From CAKUIA01 sp044433115 (GTDB taxonomy: Bacteria; Verrucomicrobiota; Verrucomicrobiia; Opitutales; Intestinicryptomonadaceae): a stretch of 8,174 nucleotides of DNA. The notes under the pieces are model-generated. The model worked only from the letters and a program-made list of their open reading frames with translations, was not told where the DNA came from and searched no databases. A program made the translations under genes and the position numbers. Of the stretch, positions 1-6,594 are shown piece after piece. Each line of letters starts with the position of its first letter. Positions within the stretch are counted from its first letter, which is position 1. The stretch spans positions 1-8,174 of the forward strand of contig JAWXTY010000042.1 in NCBI GenBank assembly GCA_044433115.1, read 5' to 3'.

Positions 1-963
1 TTAATCTATCTTGTATTGTGGAAAATTAACTATATCTTTATCTCTCATAAAACTTCTATAATACGACTGGCAAAATTTAAATATATTTTCTTTTTCTGCC
101 AATATATCTTTTAGGAATAATTTGGTGTATTTCTTTTGTTTTTCGTAGGTCAAAAGATAAGCCCCATTTCTCTCTATGAAATCTGCTTTGTCTATCTGCC
201 CTAAATTATGAGCTTTACGTATTCGCCTATCTATGATGCATCTAAATGGCTCTATTATATCGCAGACTAAAGATTTCCTGTTGTAGAAGAATTTATGATG
301 CACCCCACAGTATAAATCAAAGCCATATAAGCAAAGGTTCGCCTCTATAAAGTTAAACAAATAGGTGTAGCCTATATCTAAAAGAAGATTTATAATATCT
401 CTTTTGCAACGAGGTTCTCTCCTATTCCAATTAAGCACCCTAAAGTAAGAATCAAAAAATATTCTGCTCGCATTGCCTTCTATGCCCATAAGTTCGGGGG
501 TGTCATACGCAAGCCAAACATCTATTTGCTCAAGGCGTTTAATTGCCTCTTTATTACTAAGATTTTTTGCTCTCAATGCCTTTAATAGTGCAAGTTGGTT
601 ACTCACTTTTTGCTCTATAAGATATTTAGATATAAGTAGGTTGCGTTCGCTAGAATATTGCCTTTTTCGGAGCAAAGTATTGCCTTCTGCAATACAATTT
701 ATACGAGCCGATACCTTCATATTTGACGACATCAATATTATAGGAAATCCATATTTTAACGCCCGTCTAAGCACTACGCTAGTTACGCTTATGTCTCCAA
801 CTATAAATAGCGCAAATATTTTATGGCAAGAATGCTGTAAAATAGTATTTCCATCAAAGTCTTTTATTAGAATATTATCAGCAGAAAACTTCAATTTTTC
901 TCCATTGCCAAAAGTTGAATGCACAATTACTTGCTTATATTTAAAATCTGGAAAAGATAACAT
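1..963 (-). CDS. cas1: Cas1, CRISPR integrase, type V-A operon
   Basis: This is a complete 320-residue Cas1, the metal-dependent integrase that, as a complex with Cas2, inserts new spacers at the leader end of a CRISPR array. The family active site is visible: Glu162 in the motif LMGIEGNAS, His223 in YCGVHHK, and Asp235 with Glu238 in CDIIEPFR, followed by Asp245. The N-terminal half (about residues 1-85) is the usual beta-strand dimerisation domain and the rest is the helical catalytic domain. The length is normal for the family. The ATG at 963 is three bases after the cas4 stop and has a strong Shine-Dalgarno sequence (AAAGGTGA), so translation is probably coupled to cas4. The TAA stop is the first three bases of the window, so cas2 and the array, normally next in type V-A loci, would lie just outside. 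I see no frameshift or missing catalytic residue. Confidence 0.97.
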   Translation of the reverse strand: MLSFPDFKYKQVIVHSTFGNGEKLKFSADNILIKDFDGNTILQHSCHKIFALFIVGDISVTSVVLRRALKYGFPIILMSSNMKVSARINCIAEGNTLLRKRQYSSERNLLISKYLIEQKVSNQLALLKALRAKNLSNKEAIKRLEQIDVWLAYDTPELMGIEGNASRIFFDSYFRVLNWNRREPRCKRDIINLLLDIGYTYLFNFIEANLCLYGFDLYCGVHHKFFYNRKSLVCDIIEPFRCIIDRRIRKAHNLGQIDKADFIERNGAYLLTYEKQKKYTKLFLKDILAEKENIFKFCQSYYRSFMRDKDIVNFPQYKID

Positions 964-966
964 ATA

Positions 967-975
967 TCACCTTTC
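967..975 (-). promoter_or_regulatory. Ribosome binding site of cas1, overlapping the cas4 stop
   Basis: On the minus strand this reads GAAAGGTGA, a good match to the anti-16S consensus, with its GG six bases before the cas1 ATG. Its last three bases are the TGA stop of cas4. The overlap suggests that ribosomes finishing cas4 re-initiate on cas1. It is the strongest ribosome binding site in the cas operon and confirms the cas1 start. Confidence 0.8.
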
Positions 976-1521
976 ATAAAGATCGCAAAGTACATTGTAT
1001 ATACAATGATTGCACTTTTTAGGATTAGTATAAAATTCATCTTCTAGAGAAAAATTATTCATATTATTAATTATACTTTCAAATTCATCAATTTCCTTGT
1101 TTTCAGGTATAGAAATAGAATACGTTTTATTGTCTTTTAGTGAATAAAGTTTTAGTGCCTCAATTTCATAACCCATTTCAAGGAGAGCAAAATATTGTCC
1201 ATAAAGCTGATAGCGAAAGCCATCATAAATTGCAGTTATACTATACTTACGCTCGATCAAAGTTTTACTTTTTAAGTCAAGGGTATCTATGCGTCCTAAA
1301 AGCTTATACTTTTGAGAATAAACATAGAGTCCACAAAGGATATCTCGCCTAGTGGAGTAGGTAGCTTCATCTATATTCTTATGTGCACCTTGCCCAATTC
1401 GTTGGGGAGATTGGTGATAAACTTCGTCGGAAGAATTGTCTCTGAATATATTGTGATAGTAAATTGAGCGTGGGCAAAAAATGAAATCGTTTATTTGTGT
1501 GATTTGTAAATATGATTCCAT
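967..1521 (-). CDS. cas4: Cas4, RecB-like 4Fe-4S nuclease for spacer acquisition
   Basis: A complete 184-residue Cas4. In CRISPR adaptation Cas4 works with Cas1-Cas2 to recognise the PAM end of prespacers and trim it so that spacers are stored in the right orientation. Both family signatures are visible. The four iron-sulphur cysteines are Cys16 (in FCPRS) and Cys170, Cys173 and Cys179 near the C-terminus (KCNHCIYNVLC). The RecB-type PD-(D/E)XK site comprises His47 (GQGAHKN), Asp79 (LGRIDTLD), Glu90-x-Lys92 (LIERKYS), and Gln105 with Tyr110 (the QxxxY-like motif YQLYGQY). The single in-frame ATG at 1521 lies 19 bases after the cas12a stop and its ribosome binding site is poor, so coupling to cas12a translation is plausible. 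Cas4 is a separate protein here, not fused to Cas1. Length and motif order are typical. Confidence 0.96.
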   Translation of the reverse strand: MESYLQITQINDFIFCPRSIYYHNIFRDNSSDEVYHQSPQRIGQGAHKNIDEATYSTRRDILCGLYVYSQKYKLLGRIDTLDLKSKTLIERKYSITAIYDGFRYQLYGQYFALLEMGYEIEALKLYSLKDNKTYSISIPENKEIDEFESIINNMNNFSLEDEFYTNPKKCNHCIYNVLCDLYER

Positions 1522-1540
1522 ATTTTGCCCAGCTAATTGC

Positions 1541-4500
1541 TTATCTTATCTTTTTGCCTTGGGCAGACACAACTGCTTCGCTTTGGGCATAGGTAAACCA
1601 ATCTTGATTTTTTATAATCAAAGGGTCTTTTTTTGCCTCTTTCACATTTTGAATCAACAATAAGCCTTTTCTTGCAATATTATAAGCTCCGTTTGCGTCT
1701 GCATCTTTAGGTAAAAGGTTGCCGTGTTTTCTTGAGTCAAAGACGATACCTTCGTCGTTAGCAACTGGAGACAAAATGAAGTCTTCATCGTCTTTAGAAT
1801 ATCTCATTGCTAAAACTATGCCTAGCATTCTTAGTAATGCTTTAAACAATATAACGCTTTCGCTATTTAAAATAAGTTCTTTTAAGTCGGTAGAAGTATA
1901 ATCTATGCCTGCAGACTCCAATGCATCTACAATAGACTTTGTGACATCTATTTTTTCAGTAGCTCCCTTATTGTTATTTGCGTACTTATTGTAAACATAT
2001 CTATACTCACCTGAGGTTTTAATAGCCCACTTTTTAGGATTTGCCTCAACTAAAGTTTCTGTATATGCAAAGTCGAAACACGCATCTGCTTTATTATAAC
2101 TAATTGTCTCAAACTTAGAGAAAAATTCCTTAGCCTGTACTTTGTTTTCATACTTAGTTTTAAGTTTATTTACAAAGCCTGTAAGAGGGTCTATCTTACT
2201 TGTGTTTGCAGCAGCTAAGTAAAACAATATGCCGTTTTGCTTGGTCATCTTTTTAAAGCTTTCAAACTTTTCTGTAAGTTGGTAGGCTTTTAAAATGCCA
2301 CCATCGTCGTAGATTTTTCTGTTCTTGAAGGCTAAATAGTTTAACTTAGTTATAAGAGCCTTCTCAAATTTTTGATAGACTTGCTTTTCTACCTTAAAAC
2401 GTCCTCTCTTGAAGCCCAAATTTAAGTCTTCTAAGATGATAATTGCATTGTATTTTTCAACCAAGAGGCATAGTTCGTGTACAACATTAGACAAATAGCC
2501 CTCCTTTAAGTCTGCAATTTTTTCTACAGAAGACCATTCCTTTCTCGCCCTATCTCTAGCTTTCTCTTTTGCGTCAAGCTTTGAGTGATAGTCAACTTCT
2601 CTATCGCTGCCATCTTTGCGTCTTTCAGTGACTGTATTAAAGCTCTTTTGTTCTAAAATTTCACCTTTTTGATTTACAACTGTATAATACAACAAGTGCC
2701 TTTCACCCCTGTCTATACCTATAACATTAATGTCAGAATCAGACTTTATGCTCTCTAAAACATTATCGTTTAATTTCTTTTTTTCGTCTGCTTTAGCGTT
2801 TAATAATATAGGAACGTGGAAGAGAAATTTGTTTTGCGTGTATCGCTTGTCTTTAATAATTTCTCTGTCTGCCTTTTTTGTTATGATATTATCGTAAACT
2901 AGCTTTGCATCGGCACTAAGACTATTAGAATCCTTGTCGCCAGAAAGCACTTTGGATATCTCCATATAAATTTCGTCAGGTATAGCTTTGCCAAACTTAT
3001 CTGTCTTATTTACAAGGACGTCTCCCTTTTTATGACTATATGTGTTTTTGCCAAAGATAGACATCTTTCTATAAAAAATTTCAGCACCTCCATTGAGCCT
3101 AAGTTTAGGGTCTGCCAAATTTTCTTCAGAGAACAATGCTTTCCAGTAAAGCGTATGCAAATTAGGTGTTCCCAATGCTCCCTCATTAAAGTCCTTATTG
3201 TGAATCTTGAACAATAACAAAGCCCCCTTGTCAACTAAATCATCTATATATGCCTTAGAGATTTTTTGAAATTTGATAGAGTACAAAAGCTTATCTAAGT
3301 CTGTATAAAATTCATTCAGAGAGTTATATTCTTGAGGCTTTTTCAAAGAGCTTAAGTCGTATATAGCTGTAGACTTATATTTAGCGCAAAAATCTAAACA
3401 AAAGCTTATCCACTTCGCCAATGCTGCTTTATAGCCAGCATTGTCGCCTGTGATTTTTAGGTATTCAGATTGGAACTTTTTTATGCCGCCATCTGCAGGG
3501 TTATTTAACTCGAATATCTCTTTTGAAAGGAGCAAAGTCCCTTCAAAATTCTTAGGGTTATTTATTATAAAATTCTCATTGCTCTCTTCAAAATGTTCTT
3601 TTACGCTGTTCAATTGAGTAGAACACTTAGGTATCATTTTTGATGCATCTGGAGTGTATTTATAAATCATTTTCTCATAATAATCTTCGATAGATACTTC
3701 TTCTTTGATAAATAAATTCTTAGCTTTGATAGATTTATCTTTGGATATGATGTCTCTGTTTATAATGCCTAAATATAGATAAGAATCTTTTTTGAATATA
3801 ACACATTTATTTGCGTCTTCTTTGTTTAAATCCCAACCAGAAGCTAAGGTTGGCTCATTAAAGGTAAGCTTGTACTTTTCGGTGCTGTATGGTTTTTTTG
3901 ATAGGTAATTTCTAATTTTGTCGTATAGCTTAATAAAGACAGATAAATCTTCGCATAGAGCGTCGTAAGCATTGTAAAATTCGCTATCTAAATTTAAGTT
4001 TTTCTTGTCTTTTTCTCTTATACTCAAAGATTTTAGGTAATGGACTAATTGCAATATTGTGTCTAAAAACAACTTTATGTCTTCTACTGTTTTTTTGCTT
4101 GGGTGATATGTAGACAAATATCCCTCTTTCTCGAGCTCGCCCTTAATTGTAGAATAAAGTTCCTTTAATCTACTTTCAAAAGAATGGGCTTTCCCATTGA
4201 TAAGAAGCTTGAAATTATCTACAAAATATGCGACTAAAGAACCGTCAGAATTTTCCTTAAAATGTATATCTTCTATTTTAGCTAGGTAGGCAGAAATTGC
4301 CACATCTAGGCTCGCCAAACTATGGTATTCCTTATCGATAAAAGCATCTTTCTTTTTCTCGACCTTTTCTATTTTAGATAGATTACCTTTTGCCTTTAGA
4401 ATATCCTTTTCGTATTCAAAATCAGGATTTGTTGTGTAGTATGAGTCTAATGCCTTTGTTATGAAATCATAGCTGCCAAATTTAGTGCTAGATATAGATC

Positions 4501-5647
4501 TTAGGTTGAACTTATCTACATAAATTTCTTCTGCATTAAATTCTGCATTCTTCAAAGATTCGAAAAGTTGCCTCGCATACTCTAAGACATTTACAGCATT
4601 TTCTCCTATATATTTAGTCTTAGATATAATTTTCTCATTATAAAAAAGTATAATTGAGTTATAAACTTCCTTAATACCTTCAAAGGCTTGAGGAAGAAAA
4701 GACAAAGATTCTCTGTCGCTCAAAATTTGCTTATATAGAAGCTTAAAGAGAGGATACTTCTTTTTCGACTTTTGGCTATAAAGATTTATAAGCTCATTTA
4801 GTCCACGTATTTTTGGAGAATTCTCTTTGCTTACAATACCTCCCAATAGAGTGTTGTATAAATCTATATCGTGCTGAGCTAATGTATTTGAATAAGCCTT
4901 AACTTGGAAGATTTCTGCTAAATTAAACTTAGAGTAAAATTCTTTCTCGTAATCCTCTAAGCCTCGCATCGCCTCTGCAAGAATATCTTTTGTCTTAGAA
5001 TATACTTCGATGTTGTCTAAAAATCTTGGGAAATTTTCATCTACTAACCTATACGCAATAGAAGTAGACTTCTCTTCAGGTGAGTACATATTTCCTCTGT
5101 TCTCGTTAAACCCAGTAAAGTGAGTTGTAAAGCCTTTAAACCTTTCGCTGTAAAACAAATCTGGAGCATTTTCTTTTTCTTTTATATATTTAGGCAAAAT
5201 ACTTTCTATTAAATCTTTCTTAAATAGTTTTTCATAGGTAGTTTTTAAGTTGCTTGCTTTAAAGCCCCTGTCGATAATCTTCTTTCTTAAGCTTTCTGAT
5301 GTTTTCTTGAAAGAGTTCTTTAACTTCTCGCTTTTCCTATCTTGCTTGAGTTCAAGGTATGCAGTCGCAAAGCTATCTAAATCACTCTTTTTAAAGGCTT
5401 TTGTATCAGAATTATCGCTTTCTAACTCACTTTTAAGTTCTTGCATTGCCTTAGATATAAAGTCTTTATGAAATTCATCTATACTCTTTTTCATAAGCTT
5501 ATAGTCTTGTGCTTTTGCTTCGTCTTCAGGCAAGAAAGCGCCTTTTTCTATGTATTCTAAGCTTTTGCCTTGGGGAATTAGCTCAAATCGCAATGTTTTG
5601 CTAAGGGAGTATCTGTTTATGTTTGCTGTTAATAATTTTGATTTCAT
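1541..5647 (-). CDS. cas12a: Cas12a (Cpf1), type V-A RNA-guided DNA nuclease
   Basis: A complete 1368-residue Cas12a, the single-protein effector that processes its own pre-crRNA and cuts target DNA beside a T-rich PAM. Judged by eye against remembered Acidaminococcus Cas12a, the order is WED-I (about 1-25), REC1/REC2 (26-585), WED-II and PAM-interacting domain (586-790), WED-III (790-955), RuvC-I, bridge helix, RuvC-II, Nuc (about 1146-1315) and RuvC-III. RuvC residues are Asp979 (GIDRGERHL), Glu1073 (ILEDLNLGF) and Asp1317 (DADANGAYN). The Nuc arginine is Arg1282. PAM-contact equivalents are Ser603, Lys609, Asn613 (TLASGWDLNKE) and Lys670/Lys674 (KMIPKCSTQ). Pre-crRNA processing equivalents are His872, Lys881 and Lys932. 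All key residues are intact, so it is probably active. It is about 60 residues longer than AsCas12a, mostly before the PAM region. The ATG at 5647 lies 11 bases after the preceding stop with only a weak purine-rich leader (AAAAGAAAAAAAT), suggesting translational coupling. Confidence 0.98.
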   Translation of the reverse strand: MKSKLLTANINRYSLSKTLRFELIPQGKSLEYIEKGAFLPEDEAKAQDYKLMKKSIDEFHKDFISKAMQELKSELESDNSDTKAFKKSDLDSFATAYLELKQDRKSEKLKNSFKKTSESLRKKIIDRGFKASNLKTTYEKLFKKDLIESILPKYIKEKENAPDLFYSERFKGFTTHFTGFNENRGNMYSPEEKSTSIAYRLVDENFPRFLDNIEVYSKTKDILAEAMRGLEDYEKEFYSKFNLAEIFQVKAYSNTLAQHDIDLYNTLLGGIVSKENSPKIRGLNELINLYSQKSKKKYPLFKLLYKQILSDRESLSFLPQAFEGIKEVYNSIILFYNEKIISKTKYIGENAVNVLEYARQLFESLKNAEFNAEEIYVDKFNLRSISSTKFGSYDFITKALDSYYTTNPDFEYEKDILKAKGNLSKIEKVEKKKDAFIDKEYHSLASLDVAISAYLAKIEDIHFKENSDGSLVAYFVDNFKLLINGKAHSFESRLKELYSTIKGELEKEGYLSTYHPSKKTVEDIKLFLDTILQLVHYLKSLSIREKDKKNLNLDSEFYNAYDALCEDLSVFIKLYDKIRNYLSKKPYSTEKYKLTFNEPTLASGWDLNKEDANKCVIFKKDSYLYLGIINRDIISKDKSIKAKNLFIKEEVSIEDYYEKMIYKYTPDASKMIPKCSTQLNSVKEHFEESNENFIINNPKNFEGTLLLSKEIFELNNPADGGIKKFQSEYLKITGDNAGYKAALAKWISFCLDFCAKYKSTAIYDLSSLKKPQEYNSLNEFYTDLDKLLYSIKFQKISKAYIDDLVDKGALLLFKIHNKDFNEGALGTPNLHTLYWKALFSEENLADPKLRLNGGAEIFYRKMSIFGKNTYSHKKGDVLVNKTDKFGKAIPDEIYMEISKVLSGDKDSNSLSADAKLVYDNIITKKADREIIKDKRYTQNKFLFHVPILLNAKADEKKKLNDNVLESIKSDSDINVIGIDRGERHLLYYTVVNQKGEILEQKSFNTVTERRKDGSDREVDYHSKLDAKEKARDRARKEWSSVEKIADLKEGYLSNVVHELCLLVEKYNAIIILEDLNLGFKRGRFKVEKQVYQKFEKALITKLNYLAFKNRKIYDDGGILKAYQLTEKFESFKKMTKQNGILFYLAAANTSKIDPLTGFVNKLKTKYENKVQAKEFFSKFETISYNKADACFDFAYTETLVEANPKKWAIKTSGEYRYVYNKYANNNKGATEKIDVTKSIVDALESAGIDYTSTDLKELILNSESVILFKALLRMLGIVLAMRYSKDDEDFILSPVANDEGIVFDSRKHGNLLPKDADANGAYNIARKGLLLIQNVKEAKKDPLIIKNQDWFTYAQSEAVVSAQGKKIR

Positions 5648-5658
5648 ATTTTTTTCTT

Positions 5659-6306
5659 TTATTTTAATTCTGGCAATTCTACAACTAGATCAACTATGGA
5701 CATAACTCTTATATCTAGCTGTTTAAAAAGTGCGATAGATTGTTCGCTAATTTCGTTCTTCATTGGTATAATTAGATATAAATGAGGAATTTTTAAGTTT
5801 TCCTTAATTATTTTCGAGATGGTTAAAGTCTTTTCGGCGTCTCTGCTTATATTGAATTTGCACTCAAGTGCTATATTATGTTTTGGTAAATAAAAATCCG
5901 TAACAAGGTTTGAGTGCATATAGTCTTTAATATATTCAACCTCTGCATTTTTTAATAAGCTTTCTATCTCATTGTTGAAGGCAATAGACCTAGACTTCAT
6001 CTCCAAATACCTATAACAACGTTCACGATTTTCCTTATACACCCTCAAAGGCTCGACAGGCGAAGACGTATCTTCTGGCAAAGAATTGCTGTTTTCGAAA
6101 GCCTTTAAAAGCTCTTGCTCTTCGTCATCAGTGAGCGTCAAGACAGTCATAATCTTAGTCAAAGTTGCCTGCCTTGGCTTTGTTTTGCCAGTAATAATCT
6201 GACTCAAAGCAGTAGCCGACAAGTCTATCTTCTCCGAAAAGCTCCTTTGGTTCATTCCATTTGTTAAAATCAACCTCTTCAGCAAAACTCCAATTTCATT
6301 CTTCAT
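5659..6306 (-). CDS. XRE-type HTH protein with C-terminal PD-(D/E)XK-like domain
   Basis: A 215-residue protein at the head of the cas operon. Residues about 5-60 form an XRE/Cro-C1 helix-turn-helix: the helix around NQRSFSEKIDLS, then the recognition helix ATALSQIITGKTKP. After an acidic linker (about 70-90) comes an alpha/beta domain (about 95-210). There Asp137 (VTDFYLPKH) and Glu148-Cys-Lys150 (ALECKFNI) are spaced like a PD-(D/E)XK nuclease core, Glu115 is a candidate helix acid, and strands follow at HLYLIIPM and VMSIVDLVV. DNA binding is a safe inference; cleavage is not shown. I chose the ATG at 6306 because AAAAAAGG sits eight bases upstream; an in-frame TTG at 6327 would add seven residues. 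The stop is 11 bases before cas12a, so the two are almost certainly co-transcribed. It may be an autoregulator of the operon, an accessory nuclease, or both. It is not a standard V-A gene and I do not recognise a named family. Confidence 0.85.
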   Translation of the reverse strand: MKNEIGVLLKRLILTNGMNQRSFSEKIDLSATALSQIITGKTKPRQATLTKIMTVLTLTDDEEQELLKAFENSNSLPEDTSSPVEPLRVYKENRERCYRYLEMKSRSIAFNNEIESLLKNAEVEYIKDYMHSNLVTDFYLPKHNIALECKFNISRDAEKTLTISKIIKENLKIPHLYLIIPMKNEISEQSIALFKQLDIRVMSIVDLVVELPELK

Positions 6307-6314
6307 TATAAATA

Positions 6315-6322
6315 CCTTTTTT
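6315..6322 (-). promoter_or_regulatory. Ribosome binding site deciding the HTH-nuclease start
   Basis: The minus strand reads AAAAAAGG, eight bases before the ATG at 6306. This supports that ATG over the in-frame TTG at 6327, which would start seven codons earlier with only a loosely matching AGGG in front. Confidence 0.65.
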
Positions 6323-6350
6323 CTCAAAGCAAGCCCTAGAAATCCCAGCT

Positions 6351-6356
6351 ATTATA
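6351..6356 (-). promoter_or_regulatory. Candidate -10 box for the HTH-cas12a-cas4-cas1 operon
   Basis: A perfect TATAAT on the minus strand, in the context GCTTTATAATAGC, 45 bases before the ATG at 6306. Transcription would start near 6344 and leave a leader of roughly 38 bases. There is no good -35 hexamer at 17 bases (CTAAAT is there), so the box would depend on its strong -10 and the AT-rich upstream DNA. That is common in some AT-rich bacteria but cannot be proved here. Confidence 0.45.
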
Positions 6357-6403
6357 AAGCCTTTTAAACCTTGATTTAGACAACTCGCCCTTTTGTCTTT
6401 ACC

Positions 6404-6435
6404 TATATGAAAAATTAAAAATACTACACTGTCAA
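6404..6435 (-). promoter_or_regulatory. Possible second promoter: perfect TTGACA with a weak -10
   Basis: The minus strand has a perfect -35 consensus TTGACA at 6435-6430. The best partner downstream is CATATA at 6409-6404, which gives a long 20-base spacer. The -35 match is good and the overall promoter is poor. It sits between the ACTTAAA repeats and the better -10 at 6356, so a repeat-binding protein could plausibly control it. Confidence 0.2.
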
Positions 6436-6445
6436 GAGATTTTTT

Positions 6446-6557
6446 CTTAAACAAAATTTAAGTTTCAATATAAATTTAACTGCAACCAAACTTAAAACTT
6501 AAACAAAACCCCACAAAAACGCCAAAATACTTAAATTTACCCTGCATTTTACTTAAA
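6446..6557. repeat. Cluster of ACTTAAA/TTTAAGT repeats, probable operator or bent DNA
   Basis: The heptamer ACTTAAA occurs at 6490, 6497, 6529 and 6551, its reverse complement TTTAAGT at 6457, and a variant TCTTAAA at 6445. Two copies lie in a longer direct repeat, TACTTAAATT, at 6528-6537 and 6550-6559. Two others form a perfect 9-base inverted pair, TTTAAGTTT (6457-6465) and AAACTTAAA (6488-6496). Measured at the TTAA core, five of the six lie 0, 11, 52, 84 and 106 bases from the first, close to whole turns of DNA; the copy at 6491 is out of phase. Low-complexity AT richness explains part of this. Binding of the neighbouring HTH protein is only inferred. Confidence 0.5.
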
Positions 6558-6567
6558 TTGCAGGGTA
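6538..6567 (-). terminator. Hairpin after the toxin-like gene, possible terminator
   Basis: TACCCTGCA (6538-6546) and TGCAGGGTA (6559-6567) are perfect inverted arms of nine bases around a 12-base loop. The hairpin begins 27 bases after the stop of the upstream gene and could end or stabilise that transcript. It lacks the clean run of Ts of a classic intrinsic terminator (the minus strand continues AATTTAAGTATTTT). It may therefore be a weak or factor-dependent terminator, or a protein-binding palindrome. The loop contains one of the ACTTAAA repeats. Confidence 0.4.
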
Positions 6568-6594
6568 TCAAAGAAGATAAAAATATTAAGCGAA

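Larger units (their letters stand above)
6307..6594. other. Regulatory spacer upstream of the cas operon
   Basis: A 288-base, very AT-rich co-directional gap between the toxin-like gene and the HTH-nuclease gene. I see no credible small gene in it. From the upstream side it holds a hairpin (6567-6538), a set of ACTTAAA/TTTAAGT repeats (6557-6446), a TTGACA (6435-6430), a perfect TATAAT (6356-6351) and the ribosome binding site (6322-6315). This is the only sizeable non-coding stretch in the window and the natural control point of the cas operon. It contains nothing resembling a type V-A direct repeat. Confidence 0.7.

Noticed and set aside
473..979. A 168-codon open frame on the plus strand opposite cas1
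   Set aside because: It is antisense to a Cas1 with all catalytic motifs, and its translation shows no recognisable domain.
3010..3234. Paired small open frames on both strands inside cas12a, near 3.0-3.2 kb
   Set aside because: They are shadows within an uninterrupted Cas12a reading frame, lacking ribosome binding sites and recognisable domains.
1541..5647. Cas12a as an inactivated or transposon-derived relative
   Set aside because: All RuvC acids, the Nuc arginine and the processing residues are present and the length is full, so there is no sign of decay.
5659..6327. Starting the HTH-nuclease gene at the TTG at 6327
   Set aside because: The ATG at 6306 has a better start codon and a better spaced AAAAAAGG, and the HTH domain begins right after it.
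6307..6594. A CRISPR array, tracrRNA or leader in the only sizeable spacer
   Set aside because: There are no regularly spaced repeats of CRISPR length and no V-A repeat stem. The short ACTTAAA repeats are far too small, and type V-A needs no tracrRNA.
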